A stretch of DNA of 64,000 bases from Glandiceps talaboti (lineage: Eukaryota > Hemichordata > Enteropneusta > Spengelidae). The translations under genes were made by a program, and so were the position numbers. Location: contig NC_135568.1 of assembly GCF_964340395.1 (NCBI RefSeq), positions 9,144,276 to 9,208,275 of the forward strand, given 5' to 3'. Position 1 is the first letter of the stretch. Each line of letters starts with the position of its first letter. Positions 33,610 to 44,535 of the stretch are shown here, in pieces. The notes under the pieces were generated by a model that searched no databases, was not told the origin of the DNA, and saw only the letters and a list, made by a program, of their open reading frames with translations.

Positions 33610-34060
33610 GTTCCCGCCTTTGGTGGTCATTAGTACCTAGTTATATGTGAGTTCCCCTGGTATTTTACTGTAGGGCTCCCTACCAGTGTTTTTGTTAAGG
33701 GTGATAAGTAGGTAAAATCTACCTGAGTTCCCGTCATTTTACCAGGGTTCCATACCAGTGTTTTTGTTAAGGGTGGTAAGTAGGTAAAATCTACCTGAGT
33801 TCCCCAGTCATTTTACCAGGGTTCCTGACCAGTGTTTTTGTTAAGGGTGATAAGTAGGTAAAATCTACCTGATTTCCCCAGTCATTTTACCAGGGTTCCC
33901 TACCAGTGTTTTTGTTAAGGGTGGTAAATATAGGTAAAATCTACCTGAGTTCCACAGTCATTTTACCTGGGTTCCCTACTAGTGTGTTTATTATGAGTGG
34001 TACAACAATGTATGTAAGTAAAATCTACCTCAGTTCCCAAACTACTTTACAGAAGTTAAA
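33610..34060 (+). repeat. 74-bp dispersed minisatellite, direct array, about 6 copies
   Basis: Units contain GTAGGTAAAATCTACCTGAG, TTCCCCAGTCATTTTACCAG, GGTTCCCTACCAGTGTTTTT, GTTAAGGGTGGTAA. TTTTAC starts at 33663, 33737, 33811, 33885 and 33961. The unit includes the short palindrome-like pair GGTAAAATCTACC. This is the opposite orientation to 23440-23960. Confidence 0.93.
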
Positions 34061-35860
34061 CCCTACATTTTGTACCTACATAAATTATGGTACATGAAAT
34101 ATAGAAATCAATTATACGTGGTAATTACCATATTTTTCACCATTCTGTTACCGTAGTTCCCAAACCAAGTTGTTTATAATTAAATTTTATCTCTTACTCA
34201 GATGCTAAAGGTTTTGGAATTTCTACTATACAGCCTTCGTGGCATTGCCCTCGGCAGGACAATGGTCCTGTTCAGCCCAAAGCAGTTCTATATATTACAG
34301 TGGATTATTTATAGACCAACCACTCCCATTCATCCACTATTTTTAATCAGAGTATGTATGGAGTGTGGCAATAAAGACTTCCATAGGTACATTAGGTGTG
34401 TATTGCATGCAGTGTGCCCTCTCTTTCAAAGACTATTTTTTTTGCTTTGGGTCAAAATGATCAAAAATTGTGTGTTCAGTTGAATCGCACCACCCAGTAA
34501 GGGATAGGTGAACAACATGTTTTAGGACATCCTAAGAACTCACTCCGTTAATGCCACGTCAAATTGTGTACTGGTTGGTGAAGTTTGAGTCGTATACATG
34601 ATGCTATACATACTTTAGTGTCGTCTCTTTCTGTTATGTGTTGGTAAAATGTCAATTTTTGATCAAGATGTCGTCGTAGATTCTTATTATTATGAAGTCA
34701 TCATGTATTTGTCCTTCCTATACTAATCCAAGTGTCTCCGTGCATTATCCGGAAGTCCTTGTCGTCATTGTCGTCAACTATTTCCTTTTCCCATTAGACA
34801 AACTATTATAGTTTTGACTTTTCTTTACGTTAATAGAAACCGACATGAGAAGTGATTATATTACATGATCAGTAACCTTGTCAATTCAATGTATCTATAC
34901 TGATGGAGTTCTCTGCTTGTACTCAAAAAATGTCACCTCCTCCTCCTCACCTCCCTTCCTTCCCCCCTCTCCAACTTCTACAGTGTGCATTAGATTGTTA
35001 TTTTCCTTGTCTACAGTCTTGAATATGCCAACGTTCTGACTTGAATACATTTGACCTACCTCTATGGAAATATACTTATCATATTATACAGAGCATAAAT
35101 TAATACATTCGTAGTAGGACGATTCGTATGATATTTTCCTCAGGAAAACAGCACTGTAAGCATGTAATACGAATCTCTTTGATGTAGTGGGACTTTAAAG
35201 GCCAGAAGTTCTCTCTCAGGTTCGGGCATTAGTGTTGTTTTATCAGTGGAGCCACAGGATCATTCTTTCACTCGTGACCAACTATTTCTATAGTTTTGCC
35301 CGACAACTGTTTTTCACTCCTAATTTTAATTCTGAACCAGACTGAGCCTTTAATGTTGATAATTCATCAGACACTTATTAATGTTCTTTCTGTACGGGGA
35401 ACACAAAGTCCTGACTGAACAGCCACAGTTGTTTTTTTTAGCCGCAAAAATGGCATTAAGCGGCTTTTAATACATGATTTTGATAAATTAGTAAGTCTCA
35501 GTGGAGTTACCAAGGTCAGTGTTTAACAAACGATCACTTGAGTTTCTGCTTGCCGAACTAAACTGAAAAGAAGTTTCAGAAGTCAGAAAACGGATGACTA
35601 GATATCCTGAAAGGGATTTATAAGTGATGGCAGCTACTAACACAGATTAATCATGTGAAGGAGATAAAGAAAACAGATAAGAAGGTTGAGTGAACAGGTG
35701 AAATTTAGTGATTTTTTTTTGAAGATTGTGGAACAGGTGATATCAGTTACATGTAATCGTACTAAAGTAGGTGCAATTTGAAAAAAGAAAGTATGATAAA
35801 TAGTCGAGAGCTCAAAGTTTTCACAGTTAACTTGTTTACCATTTTGTTAGTCGAACACTG
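34061..35860. other. unassigned stretch
   Basis: One decayed 74-bp-like monomer lies at 34120-34180 (CTGTTACCGTAGTTCCCAAA). A pyrimidine tract (CCTCCTCCTCCTCACCTCCC) lies at 34937-34974. A block at 35225-35300 resembles 44750-44830. No supported gene; the 93-codon frame at 34202-34483 has no recognisable domain. Confidence 0.45.
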
Positions 35861-35864
35861 TAGC

Positions 35865-35960
35865 TGTATATTCAGTGTTTTTGTTATGGGTGATACATTT
35901 TGTAAGTCTAGGTAAGATCTGATAAAGTTCCCAAAGTGTTTTGTTATCAGAGTGCCAAAA
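35865..35960 (+). repeat. isolated monomer of the 74-bp family
   Basis: CAGTGTTTTTGTTATGGGTG, then TAGGTAAGATCTGATAAAGT, then TCCCAAAGTG keep the order of the 74-bp unit. Confidence 0.6.
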
Positions 35961-36130
35961 TAATATTGTTAAATTACATGACATGAAAATTGATATTTCA
36001 GTGTTTTGTCATTTCAACCCATCTTCCCAAACATTTTACAGAAATACTAATATTCATAACTGTTACGCTGAAATGTTCAGTGTTTTTGAGAAAGTATTTG
36101 TTTTGCTAAATTCTACCACAGACAAGGAAG

Positions 36131-36150
36131 AGACAGACAGTTAGACAGAC

Positions 36151-36195
<45 letters not shown>

Positions 36196-36205
36196 GAGAC
36201 TGACA
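36131..36205. repeat. (AGAC)n microsatellite
   Basis: Near-perfect AGAC units ending in AGAGAGACTGACAGGGAGAC. It faces a (GTCT)n array at 37105 in the opposite orientation. Confidence 0.95.
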
Positions 36206-36554
36206 GGGAGACTTGTCTGTGATTCTACCTGCGTTCTCAACTCAATTTCTGGCTAAAATTATTGTACAAGATATTAAAATCTATCCAAGTTTTACCAGAT
36301 TTCCCTCTTCTATTACCATGGTTCCCAAAGTGTATCAAAGACAGTAATGTTAATTATAGTTCACATTGATAGAATCTTGGTTGGCCATGGACTAATCAAA
36401 ACTATTTAGTATTCAGGATTCACACCATTAATTGTGTTTGACCAGCCAAGTATAATAGCTTAATTCACAGGACAAGTAGCTTACAGGTGTAATGTAATAA
36501 TGAAATAACTAAGTTGGAAGTTAATTTAGAATCAATTCTACATTCTATAGGTAC

Positions 36555-36555
<1 letters not shown>
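36206..36555. other. unassigned, with one 74-bp-family half monomer
   Basis: AATCTATCCAAGTTTTACCA, GATTTCCCTCTTCTATTACC and ATGGTTCCCAAAG at 36279-36334 follow the 74-bp unit. Nothing else is seen. Confidence 0.45.
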
Positions 36556-36641
<86 letters not shown>

Positions 36642-36741
36642 GTATGTATGTATGTATGTATGTATGTATGTATGTATGTATGTATATGTATGTAGGTATG
36701 TATGTATGTATGTATGTATGTATGTATGTATGTATGTATGT
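36556..36741. repeat. (GT)n then (ATGT)n microsatellite
   Basis: GT about 41 units to about 36637, then ATGT to 36741 with single interruptions (ATATGT, AGGT). Confidence 0.97.
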
Positions 36742-37103
36742 GAGTGTTAGTATGCTAATTGTGAAGAGCTAGGCAAGTGTGCATGAGGATAAGATTCAGG
36801 GACCAATCTTTATCAAGTTTAACATCGCATATTTTTTCTTCTGTCGCTAAACTGTACATTTTTAAAAGGTCATTCATATGATGGTAGTAGACAGTAGCAA
36901 GGCTGTAGATAGTTTACTATCTGATTAATGTGTGTATTTATCATATCATTTGTCAACAAAACATGAAACTAATACATTGTACTTAGATTAACTTAAATGT
37001 TAATAAACACAGACATCTTAAACACAGACTGTATTATATCAGATGACTCATCACTTTAACCCATCGACCTGAAAAAATACATAAAAAGAGAAAAAACACC
37101 CCT

Positions 37104-37104
<1 letters not shown>
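36742..37104. other. unassigned stretch
   Basis: Nothing recognised. Confidence 0.4.
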
Positions 37105-37176
<72 letters not shown>

Positions 37177-37232
37177 GTCTGTCTGTCTATGTCTGTCTCT
37201 CTGTCTGTCTCTGTCTATCTGTCTATCTCTAG
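37105..37232. repeat. (GTCT)n microsatellite
   Basis: About 20 perfect GTCT units followed by imperfect GTCTGTCTATCT units. Confidence 0.97.
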
Positions 37233-37383
37233 ATGTAAGTTCAGGCATGCAAGAACATGAAGAGAAAAAACCCTCCAAGTTTTTCTACTCCTATTATGAC
37301 AATATTAACATCATCTCAGAAAAATGTAAAACCCAAAATAAGAATTTGAAGCTTCATTAAAGTAAACAACCATTAATGAAATG

Positions 37384-37620
37384 CTGGGCGAGCATTGGGT
37401 GAGCATTGTGTCAGCATTGTGTCAGCATTGTGTCAGCACTGGCCTAGTATTGTGCCAGCATTGGGCCAAAATTGTGCCAGGACTGGGCTAGCATTATGCC
37501 AGCATTGGGCCAACATTGTGCCAGCACTGGATAAGCATTGTGCCAACATTGTGCCAGCATTTTGCCAGTAATGTGCCAGCAGTGGGCCAGCAGTGGGCCA
37601 GCATTGGATTAGTATTGAGT
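37384..37620. repeat. 12-bp minisatellite GCCAGCATTGTG
   Basis: About 19 diverged units of the form GCCAGCATTGTG or GGGCCAGCATTG, some with T or A replacing C. Confidence 0.9.
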
Positions 37621-37850
37621 TAATAGTATTGGAAGTGTTAACATCAGGTTTGTGCTTGCCACTGAAGGGTTAATACCTGCACCAGCCCTATATTAATTAA
37701 CACCAGGCTATCTTGGTATGAACACCTGGCTGGCAGTAACAACCCACCAGTGTGTGTTAAACCATTGAAAGGTTAATACCTGCACCAACCCTTCATGAAC
37801 GTGAACACCAAACTTTGATAATATAATCCTACACTTACATCAAACTGACA
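37621..37850. repeat. two-copy repeat with GGTTAATACCTGCACCA
   Basis: GGTTAATACCTGCACCAGCC at about 37668 and GGTTAATACCTGCACCAACC at about 37771, each preceded by GTGTTAA and CACT/CATTGAA. Period is about 103 bp. Confidence 0.7.
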
Positions 37851-38224
37851 TAGGGGTAGCAAATGAAAAAAAGGGATTGTCGAGCCTGCATACTGTATCT
37901 TTGTGAAATTTGATGCCTTGTGACAGGAGATATTGATATATATATCACATGTTAATACTTTGATATCAGTGTCTACATGTACACAATGTATTAGTTTTGA
38001 TTAGGTCGTCCTCCATGACAATTATCAAGTGTCGTTGTCAGGTCATATCATGACAATTGCGGTGAAATAAATCTACCTGCATTGGTCAACAATTGTATTA
38101 AGTTTGCCCGTATTTGCAAGTTAGAATGTTTGTTGGTTAGGCATATTCAATAGTTTTACCTTATAGATTAATCTGTCAACAAAATTTCATGAAATGAATT
38201 TTTATAATAGATTGTGCATATACA
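37851..38224. other. unassigned stretch
   Basis: Nothing recognised. Confidence 0.4.
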
Positions 38225-38410
38225 TATATTTGTAGTGTTTTTTGCTAAGGGCGGTATGAGTATAGGTATAATCTACTTGGGTTCCCAATGTCATTTTACC
38301 TGGGTTCCCCCAAATGAAATTACCATAGACTCTATGGGGAAACACTGCCATTTTTACCCCTTTCTCCCTTTCTGTTACCGAGGTTCCCTAACCTTAGCAA
38401 ACACACTTGT
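38225..38410 (+). repeat. diverged 74-bp-family repeat, about two units
   Basis: GTGTTTTTTGCTAAGGGCGG, AGGTATAATCTACTTGGGTT, CCCAATGTCATTTTACCTGG and later CTGTTACCGAGGTTCCCTAA follow the order of the 74-bp unit. Confidence 0.65.
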
Positions 38411-38469
38411 ATTTTTGTTGCAGAAGTATTGCAATGTGGCTTACGTATTGTAGAGAATGAATTAACGTA

Positions 38470-38620
38470 GCCAGTTTACTGTATTGATCGCGACTTCCGT
38501 AGCTGTTGTCTCCTCGACAGCTATGGAAGGCACACTCAGTGCAATAAGATTCCTTGGTGTATATTGCATTGACTGAAGTGCCAACAACAGCAATATATTG
38601 CGGTCATAAGGACCATTGAG
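38470..38620. other. imperfect inverted repeat
   Basis: GTAGCTGTTGTCTCC and GGACAACAGC-like words, plus ACTCAGTGCAATA facing ATTGCATTGACTGAAGT, suggest a decayed foldback structure of about 140 bp. Pairing is patchy, so I am unsure. Confidence 0.35.
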
Positions 38621-38667
38621 TTTCTCTCCACCAAATTTTGAATTACCTGTATCAATGTTCAGGAAAA

Positions 38668-38831
38668 AATTTTACACATTTTTTTTTAGCATTTTGTGAT
38701 GTACACTGTGTTACAAACAAGGACTTGGCATGTGTTGGTTCATATTGATTTTTCAAATAGGAAGCCATCATAAAATAGTTAATTGAAAAATCTAAATGAA
38801 ATACCCAATCCTCATCCATATGACCACTTTA
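38668..38831. mobile_element. foldback MITE family, copy H, right arm
   Basis: It starts at TTTTACACATTTTTTTTTAG, just past the expected centre. It continues through TGTGTTACAAACAAGGACTT and TTTTTCAAATAGGAAGCCAT, ending CATCCATATGACCACTTTA. Confidence 0.82.
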
Positions 38832-40559
38832 ATGTTAAACTTTTATTTTACCTGAAACATTACGGAAAAATATAAATTATGCAACGTTTTTGATTTAGTT
38901 AGATTTAAATTATTCTAGACTTAAACTGTTTTACAATCTCTCTCGATAATCTTCCCCTCTCCCAATGATTGAGGTCATGACCTTGGGGTCACTGCACATA
39001 AAGGTCAAGCTACCTTAATCATCCAATTAGATTGGACGTGAGTCCTCTTAGTGGTTACTAAGTGAACTTATCAACAGATTGCATGGGAGTCAAATAAATG
39101 AGACTGCAGAAATAGTTCTAAAATGACAGTTTTGTGATAACAGCTGCCTAAAGAACGTAATTTGGTGAAAAATTATCATAAAAAACAATTTTTATGAGCA
39201 AAAGACTGAGATTCATATAAATTGTTACATTCTGTAGATTTTAATGAATTTTTTGGGTTCAAGTTTGGGAAATGAATTTGAGTGCCAAGTAATTCTATTT
39301 TAAGAGAGTCATGCTTCCTGTGTAGATTTGAACTTTATTTTTTTTAACTGTTGATTCCAGATGACTTAAGTTTTAAATAAAAAGCTAAACTACGTACAAA
39401 TATAAAAATATAATAATATAAAAATAAAATATAGTAATAAACTATAAAGGAGACACTACGTACAAATATAATCTTATTCACCAGGATTATATATCTATAT
39501 TTTTCATTTTTTTTATAGGAATGGTTTATGTTGATTATAATTCGTGTATGGTTTTCTAATTTTGTTTTTATAAAAGCAATATTAAAGTAAAAATACTGTT
39601 GGTTCTGATAAATACCTTGGTATGGAATCTAGTCCAGTTTTACCGGATTTCTCCTGTTATTTAGATTCTAAGACTGTCGCCAAAACACAGATGTACAGGA
39701 AATATTCAAAGTACTATACTAAATGGTATGAATTATGAATTTTGAATATCCATGTTGTGCTAGCAAACTAAAGTTGAACTATAGAGGGCACTGTTTTCTC
39801 AAGCTTTGCCAAATCTCTTTCCTATGGCTGAGATTGAAAGACCGTACATCACCAAAATACTGAAGTACATATAGCATACAGACACCTATAAAGAGAAGAA
39901 TTGTGATTTCGGAATACCAATGTTGTCCTAGAGTTGAATAATAGAGGGCGCTATACATTTTATTGCAAAATAGTTGTTCTTCAATATTCAGCCATAATAA
40001 ATATGAACTGTAAAACGAGCAATAAAAGAGTTTGATAGCATACATACATGTGATATATATGTTAGTGTTTTACAAGGTAAAATGTACTCGGTTTGTCTTA
40101 ATACAGGAATGATTTTAATTGTAAGTTAGTGATCACCTGATTCCAGGGTTGAATGGATAATCAAGAAACCATAAACTTCAATAAACATTAATTAATTAAT
40201 CCATCTAGTACTGATAAACATAAAATCTGAAAAAAAGGTTTTCTTTCTGAAATAAATCAGAATTCAAGACTATTATTATTTTGAAAACTAATATGAATAA
40301 TATGCTTTATAAAGTATTAATTTCAATTAATTTTTTAGCCAGCTTACTGTAAACCTAGATATTGTCACCTCTAGAAAATTTTGCAATTTTACAGTCTTCA
40401 GCTAGTTCTCTCAGACTAATTTTTACTAATTACATACCAGACTAGGTCATTGTTTTCATGTACAAGAAGGCATTGTTAATAGTCACTATTTATTTTTGTG
40501 TTTTTATTTTCCAGCAAAAGTAAATCTTCACCGAAAAATTTCCTGGGTTACATTTTTGG
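38832..40559. other. unassigned stretch with a tandem duplication near 39.8 kb
   Basis: AATA-CCA-TGTTGT-CTAG, GTTGAA and ATAGAGGGC-CT recur at about 39750-39790 and 39918-39955, a diverged duplication of roughly 165 bp. AACTACGTACAAATATA occurs at 39390 and (as ACTACGTACAAATATAA) at 39456. A 74-bp-like half monomer lies at 39636-39660. The 88-codon minus frame at 39779-40045 has no recognisable domain. Confidence 0.45.
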
Positions 40560-40790
40560 AATATTTAGAAAGGAGAGTTCTTGGTACCTATAATAGCATT
40601 TTATCTCATGCTAGAAGGTCAAAATAGAGCAAGAAGGTTGACTTATTCTCAGTACCAATAACAGCATTTTATTTCATGCTGGAGACTCAAAATGGAACAT
40701 AAAGGTTAATTTTAATGTGTGCCTTTAGTACTATGTGTAGTGATTGTAGCAGAAGTCATTGTCTCAACCAAGAAATCAAATTGTTCATGA
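40560..40790 (-). repeat. 68-bp repeat family, two copies plus flank, inverted
   Basis: Reverse complement of the 32340-32960 family. The order on the minus strand is flank (TGATTTCTTGGTTGAGACAA, TGACTTCTGCTA), then AACCTTTATGTTCCATTTTG, AGCATGAAATAAAATGCTGT, ACTGAGAATAAGTCAACCTT, then a second unit ending GGTACC. Confidence 0.85.
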
Positions 40791-42187
40791 TTTTAATGAT
40801 GCCCCTAGGTGGTAAAAGTCTATTATCAGATAGTTAGAATTTGTAGGTTTTTATCAAGAATATTTGTATATTTGGTTATTTATTTGGTCACCAAATTTGA
40901 CACCTGAGTTGGCATTTTCAAGAAAATTTCTTGAAATATATTTTATTCAATAATGTGGTCTTTTTTTTGGTTTTATCTTGGACATTACATGTTAAAAGTT
41001 TTAAGATCCTTCTTTGTTTTACCTTGGACATTTATACTGGTAGTGTTCAACCCTTCCATGGATATTCATTCTTTTTGAGTTTTATAAACTTGCATGGCGG
41101 CAGTTGCGTAATGCGCTGATCAGAATTTATTATTATCATAATTATTATTAAATTAGAATATTATATTTTAGAATTTCATAACAGGAGTCCGAAATATAAT
41201 AAAAAAATGAAAAGTAAACATGCACTAATTTTTTTTGAAAGGAACCTGGTTTCAAGGAAAACAGTTAGATTTTACCACCTTAAATGTACCCTACAAGCTT
41301 CAAGCTTTCTCAACTATTCAAAATCTCATACGCTACCTGAATACAAAGTGAATTACATACTACATACATAAACTACTATTTCAGCTAATGAATTGCCAAT
41401 TCAGCAGTTTCAATAATATTTCACAAATTGAGTTTGATTTATAGAATTGGTCGACATCACGGCATGACTGTGTGATTTATCGTGTTTGAATAATGAGTAT
41501 GATCAAATAAGGGGCCATACATGACATACCTGCAGGCGCATATTTTAATTACATCAGTTATGTATCTAGACGGCGTAGACAAATTAATCCAATATCTCGC
41601 ATAGATCATATGATTTCACATCAATATTTAGCAATCCTATTTATGACATCATGTTTCTGTGACCTCTTCCGAGCACCTGACCTATCTGACCTTTGACCTT
41701 AAACTTTCCGGTATTGATTTTATATACTTTGAATATTTAGCAACAGTCTCATTGATGATTTACATACAGTATTATTTTACTTTGCTCTTAATTTTAGCTT
41801 TTATATTTTTTAGAATTAATGAAATATTTCTAATTCTGGTCAAGATGATCATAAATGAAATGAACAATTATGCCATCTTCAAATATATGTAAATGAAGAA
41901 AATGAAAATTTTGAATTTTCCATGAAATTGATATTCTATACATATACTAGTAATTTCACTTTTTGGTATGTCTTTGTGCTTGTCAGGTTTTCACAAATAT
42001 AATTTGTATCCATTACTTTTGTTAGTATTTTTCATCAAAGTTATAGCCCAGAGATTGTAGTTATCTGACTCAACAACATGCTGGCTGGAAAGTGAATGAT
42101 ATTTTCAAGCCAGATAGTATTATGGGCTATCAAAGTGATGTCATCAGAAATTTGACATACAGTTTCTATAATTCTAGTAGGTACAAC
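40791..42187. other. unassigned stretch
   Basis: A fragment at 41240-41290 (GGAACCTGGTTTCAAGGAAA, GTTAGATTTTACCACCTTAA) resembles an inverted 74-bp monomer. AT-rich frames at 40931-41119 and 41659-41892 have no recognisable domain. One DR1 site lies at 41687. Confidence 0.4.
41687..41699 (-). promoter_or_regulatory. perfect DR1 motif overlapping a DR3-like pair
   Basis: Plus strand TGACCTTTGACCT; upstream at 41678 TGACCTATCTGACCT gives a further half-site with three-base spacing. Three TGACCT half-sites lie within 22 bp. Motif match only. Confidence 0.42.
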
Positions 42188-42791
42188 AGATTTCATCTAA
42201 GCTTGCAAATGTTACTAAATGATGTATCAAGTTCAGTGAGACTGATCACAAGGTTTCATGTTGAGATCGATACAATAAAGATAAACTCCCCTTATAGTGT
42301 CTGCTCTGTATTTTGTTACATTTGATTTGTTTTTGTTATCATTAACAAACTAGTGAGCAGACAACTGTGTGCAGGATGTTTGTGTGTTATCTTTATTGTG
42401 TCTACAGTTTGTGTGTTATCTTTAATAACTTTATTGTGTCTACAGAGCAGACACTGTGTAAGGGATGTCTGTGTGTTATCTTTATTGTGTCTACATAGTA
42501 GACACTGTGTAAGGCATGTTTGTGTGGTATCTTTATTGTGTCTACAGTTTGTGTGTTATCTTTAATAACTTTATTGTGTCTACAGAGCAGACACTGTGTA
42601 AGGGATGTTTGTGTGTTATCTTTATTGTGTCTACAGAGCAGACACAGTGTAAGGGATGTTTGTGTGTTATCTTTATTGTGTCTACATAGTAGACGCTGTA
42701 TAAGGGATGTCCATGTGTTATCTTTATTGTGTCTATCTCAACATGAAATCTTGTCATCAGTCTCTCTCATTTGCAAGCTAAGAGGAAATCT
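42188..42791. mobile_element. inverted-repeat unit with a higher-order tandem core
   Basis: The left arm has AGATTTCATCTAAGCTTGCA, then GAGACTGATCACAAGGTTTC, ATGTTGAGAT and ACAATAAAGATAA. The right arm is its inverted form: TTATCTTTATTGTGTCTATC, TCAACATGAAATCTTGTCAT, CAGTCTCTC and CATTTGCAAGCTAAGAGGAA. Between them CTTTATTGTGTCTACA starts at 42391, 42429, 42480, 42531, 42569, 42620, 42671 and 42722, spacings 38-51-51-38-51-51-51. This is a 140-bp higher-order repeat. There is no coding capacity. Confidence 0.85.
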
Positions 42792-43869
42792 CCTGTAATA
42801 TGATGTTATCTGATATTTTGATGTTTCATCACTTAGCAGTAATATTTGTTCTGGTATCAGATACATTTCATAGTTACTATTAATCTATTGTCATACCCAT
42901 ATTCCTTACAATTCAGATATTAAAAGCTTATCATGTTTGCTGTTGATACGATATTCAATATTCCATATAAAATGTATTTTCGTTTTTTTGTTGTTGCAAT
43001 ATTTGTAATCCTAACAGGTTATGATAGATATTTAATGATAATAATTATTTTGTCAATATGTGTGTTAATTGGGATTATTATCAAATATTCTATAAATTGT
43101 TATTTTAATAATCAGCATTTACATTTATGTTACCAATATTCCAATTTTTTCTCTCAATATTTGAATGTAGTAAAATCAGATATTGTGAATGAGAAAAAGT
43201 TGGAACGATATATTCAATGTATATGTGGATATGGTTTTGATTGTTAGTAAGTGTTATGTGTTATTATTATAATTATAAATTACATTACTTATAATTAATA
43301 TTGCGTCAGTGTTTACATTTCTTGATCATATTCCAAAAAAATAGGTTTTGCCAGATTTGTAGTCTGCATAGATTAATGACTAATTTGCATAATTAATGAT
43401 TTTCAGTAATTAAACCTGATGATTTGAATACCACAAGTTCATTATGCTATATCTTAAGAATGCACCCTTCAAATTCCATAAAATTGGATATGTATGGTGT
43501 TATATACCAACACAGATGACTTTTTATCTGAAGATCAATACTCACATAATTTAGTGACTTGGATCTTTTATCAGATGTTATCTGAAAATTCTAGATGTTA
43601 TCTAAGATTTGCTAAATAAAGTCAGTATTTTTGGCTAGTGTGGTTGTATTGGTGAAACCGAATGTAAATCAGGTTGGTGGAAATAGTTTTGAATTGATAG
43701 CACTTTATCAGATGCTACTGATAACATTGACAACTCCTTACGGAGTAATGATTTGATACTGTAATTGCTCCAGCCGTGTCGTAATCTTTACCTCTGGGAA
43801 AAAGCTTTTTATTTCCTATTTGGTTTAACATGGTTAATTGAGTCGAATCCTTGCGTTATGCATTAGATG
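42792..43869. other. unassigned stretch
   Basis: AT-rich; the 104-codon frame at 42933-43247 is Ile/Phe/Tyr-rich as expected from base composition and has no recognised domain. ATTCTAGATGTTATCT-like duplications lie near 43580-43605. Confidence 0.4.
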
Positions 43870-44320
43870 TTTGAAGTAGACTCATAGAGTGGAGTGAGTA
43901 TAATCTACAGCCATCTATAAGGTCATGTTATGTGTTTGATGTCTAATAGATTTTGTGGATATAATCTACAGCCATCTATAACGTCACGTTATGTGTTTGA
44001 TGTCTAATAGATACCATGGGTATAATCTACAGCCATCTATAACGTCACGTTATGTGTTTGATGTCTAATAGATACCATGGCTATAATCTACAGCCATCTA
44101 TAACGTCACGTTATGTGTTTGATGGCTAATACATACCATGGGTATAATCTACAGCCATCTATAACGTCACGTTATGTGTTTGATGTCTAGTACATACCGT
44201 GGCTATAATCTACAGCCATCTATAACATCACGTTATGTGTTTGATGTCTAATAGATACCATGGCTCTAAACTACAGCAATCTATAACATTATGTGTTTGA
44301 TGGCTAATAGACAGCATGAC
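43870..44320. repeat. 61-bp minisatellite, about 7 copies
   Basis: CTACAGCCATCTATAACGTC starts at 43905, 43966, 44027, 44088, 44149 and 44210, exactly every 61 bp, with a decayed copy at about 44271. Each unit carries ACGTCACGT, GTTTGATGTCTAATAGATAC and CCATGG. Confidence 0.95.
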
Positions 44321-44337
44321 TTCTATCAATGGACATA

Positions 44338-44535
44338 GATGTAACTTCTGCTCTAGGCGCTTCACATTTAACTACTGGTGTGCCTAAGTTCTAATACGTC
44401 GACCTTCTTGGTCTATCTTGACCCTCTAGCATGAGGTAAAATGCTATTAAAGGTACTGAGAATAAGTCAACCGTCTTGTTCCATTTTGACCTTGTAGCAT
44501 GTGGTAAAATGCAATTGCAGGTACCGAGAATTGGA
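44338..44535 (+). repeat. 68-bp repeat family, two copies plus flank
   Basis: Flank GTAACTTCTGCTCTAGGCGC, TTCACATTTA, then two units (CGACCTTCTTGGTCTATCTT, GACCCTCTAGCATGAGGTAA; and AAGTCAACCGTCTTGTTCCA). It begins within about 20 bp of the end of the 61-bp array. Confidence 0.88.

Noticed and set aside
23440-34060. Large inverted duplication linking the two 74-bp arrays
   Set aside because: Sequences flanking the two arrays do not match in inverted orientation, so only the repeat family is shared.
42933-43247. 104-codon frame resembling a membrane protein
   Set aside because: Hydrophobic Ile/Phe/Tyr content is what AT-rich DNA gives by chance; there is no conserved motif or supporting neighbour.
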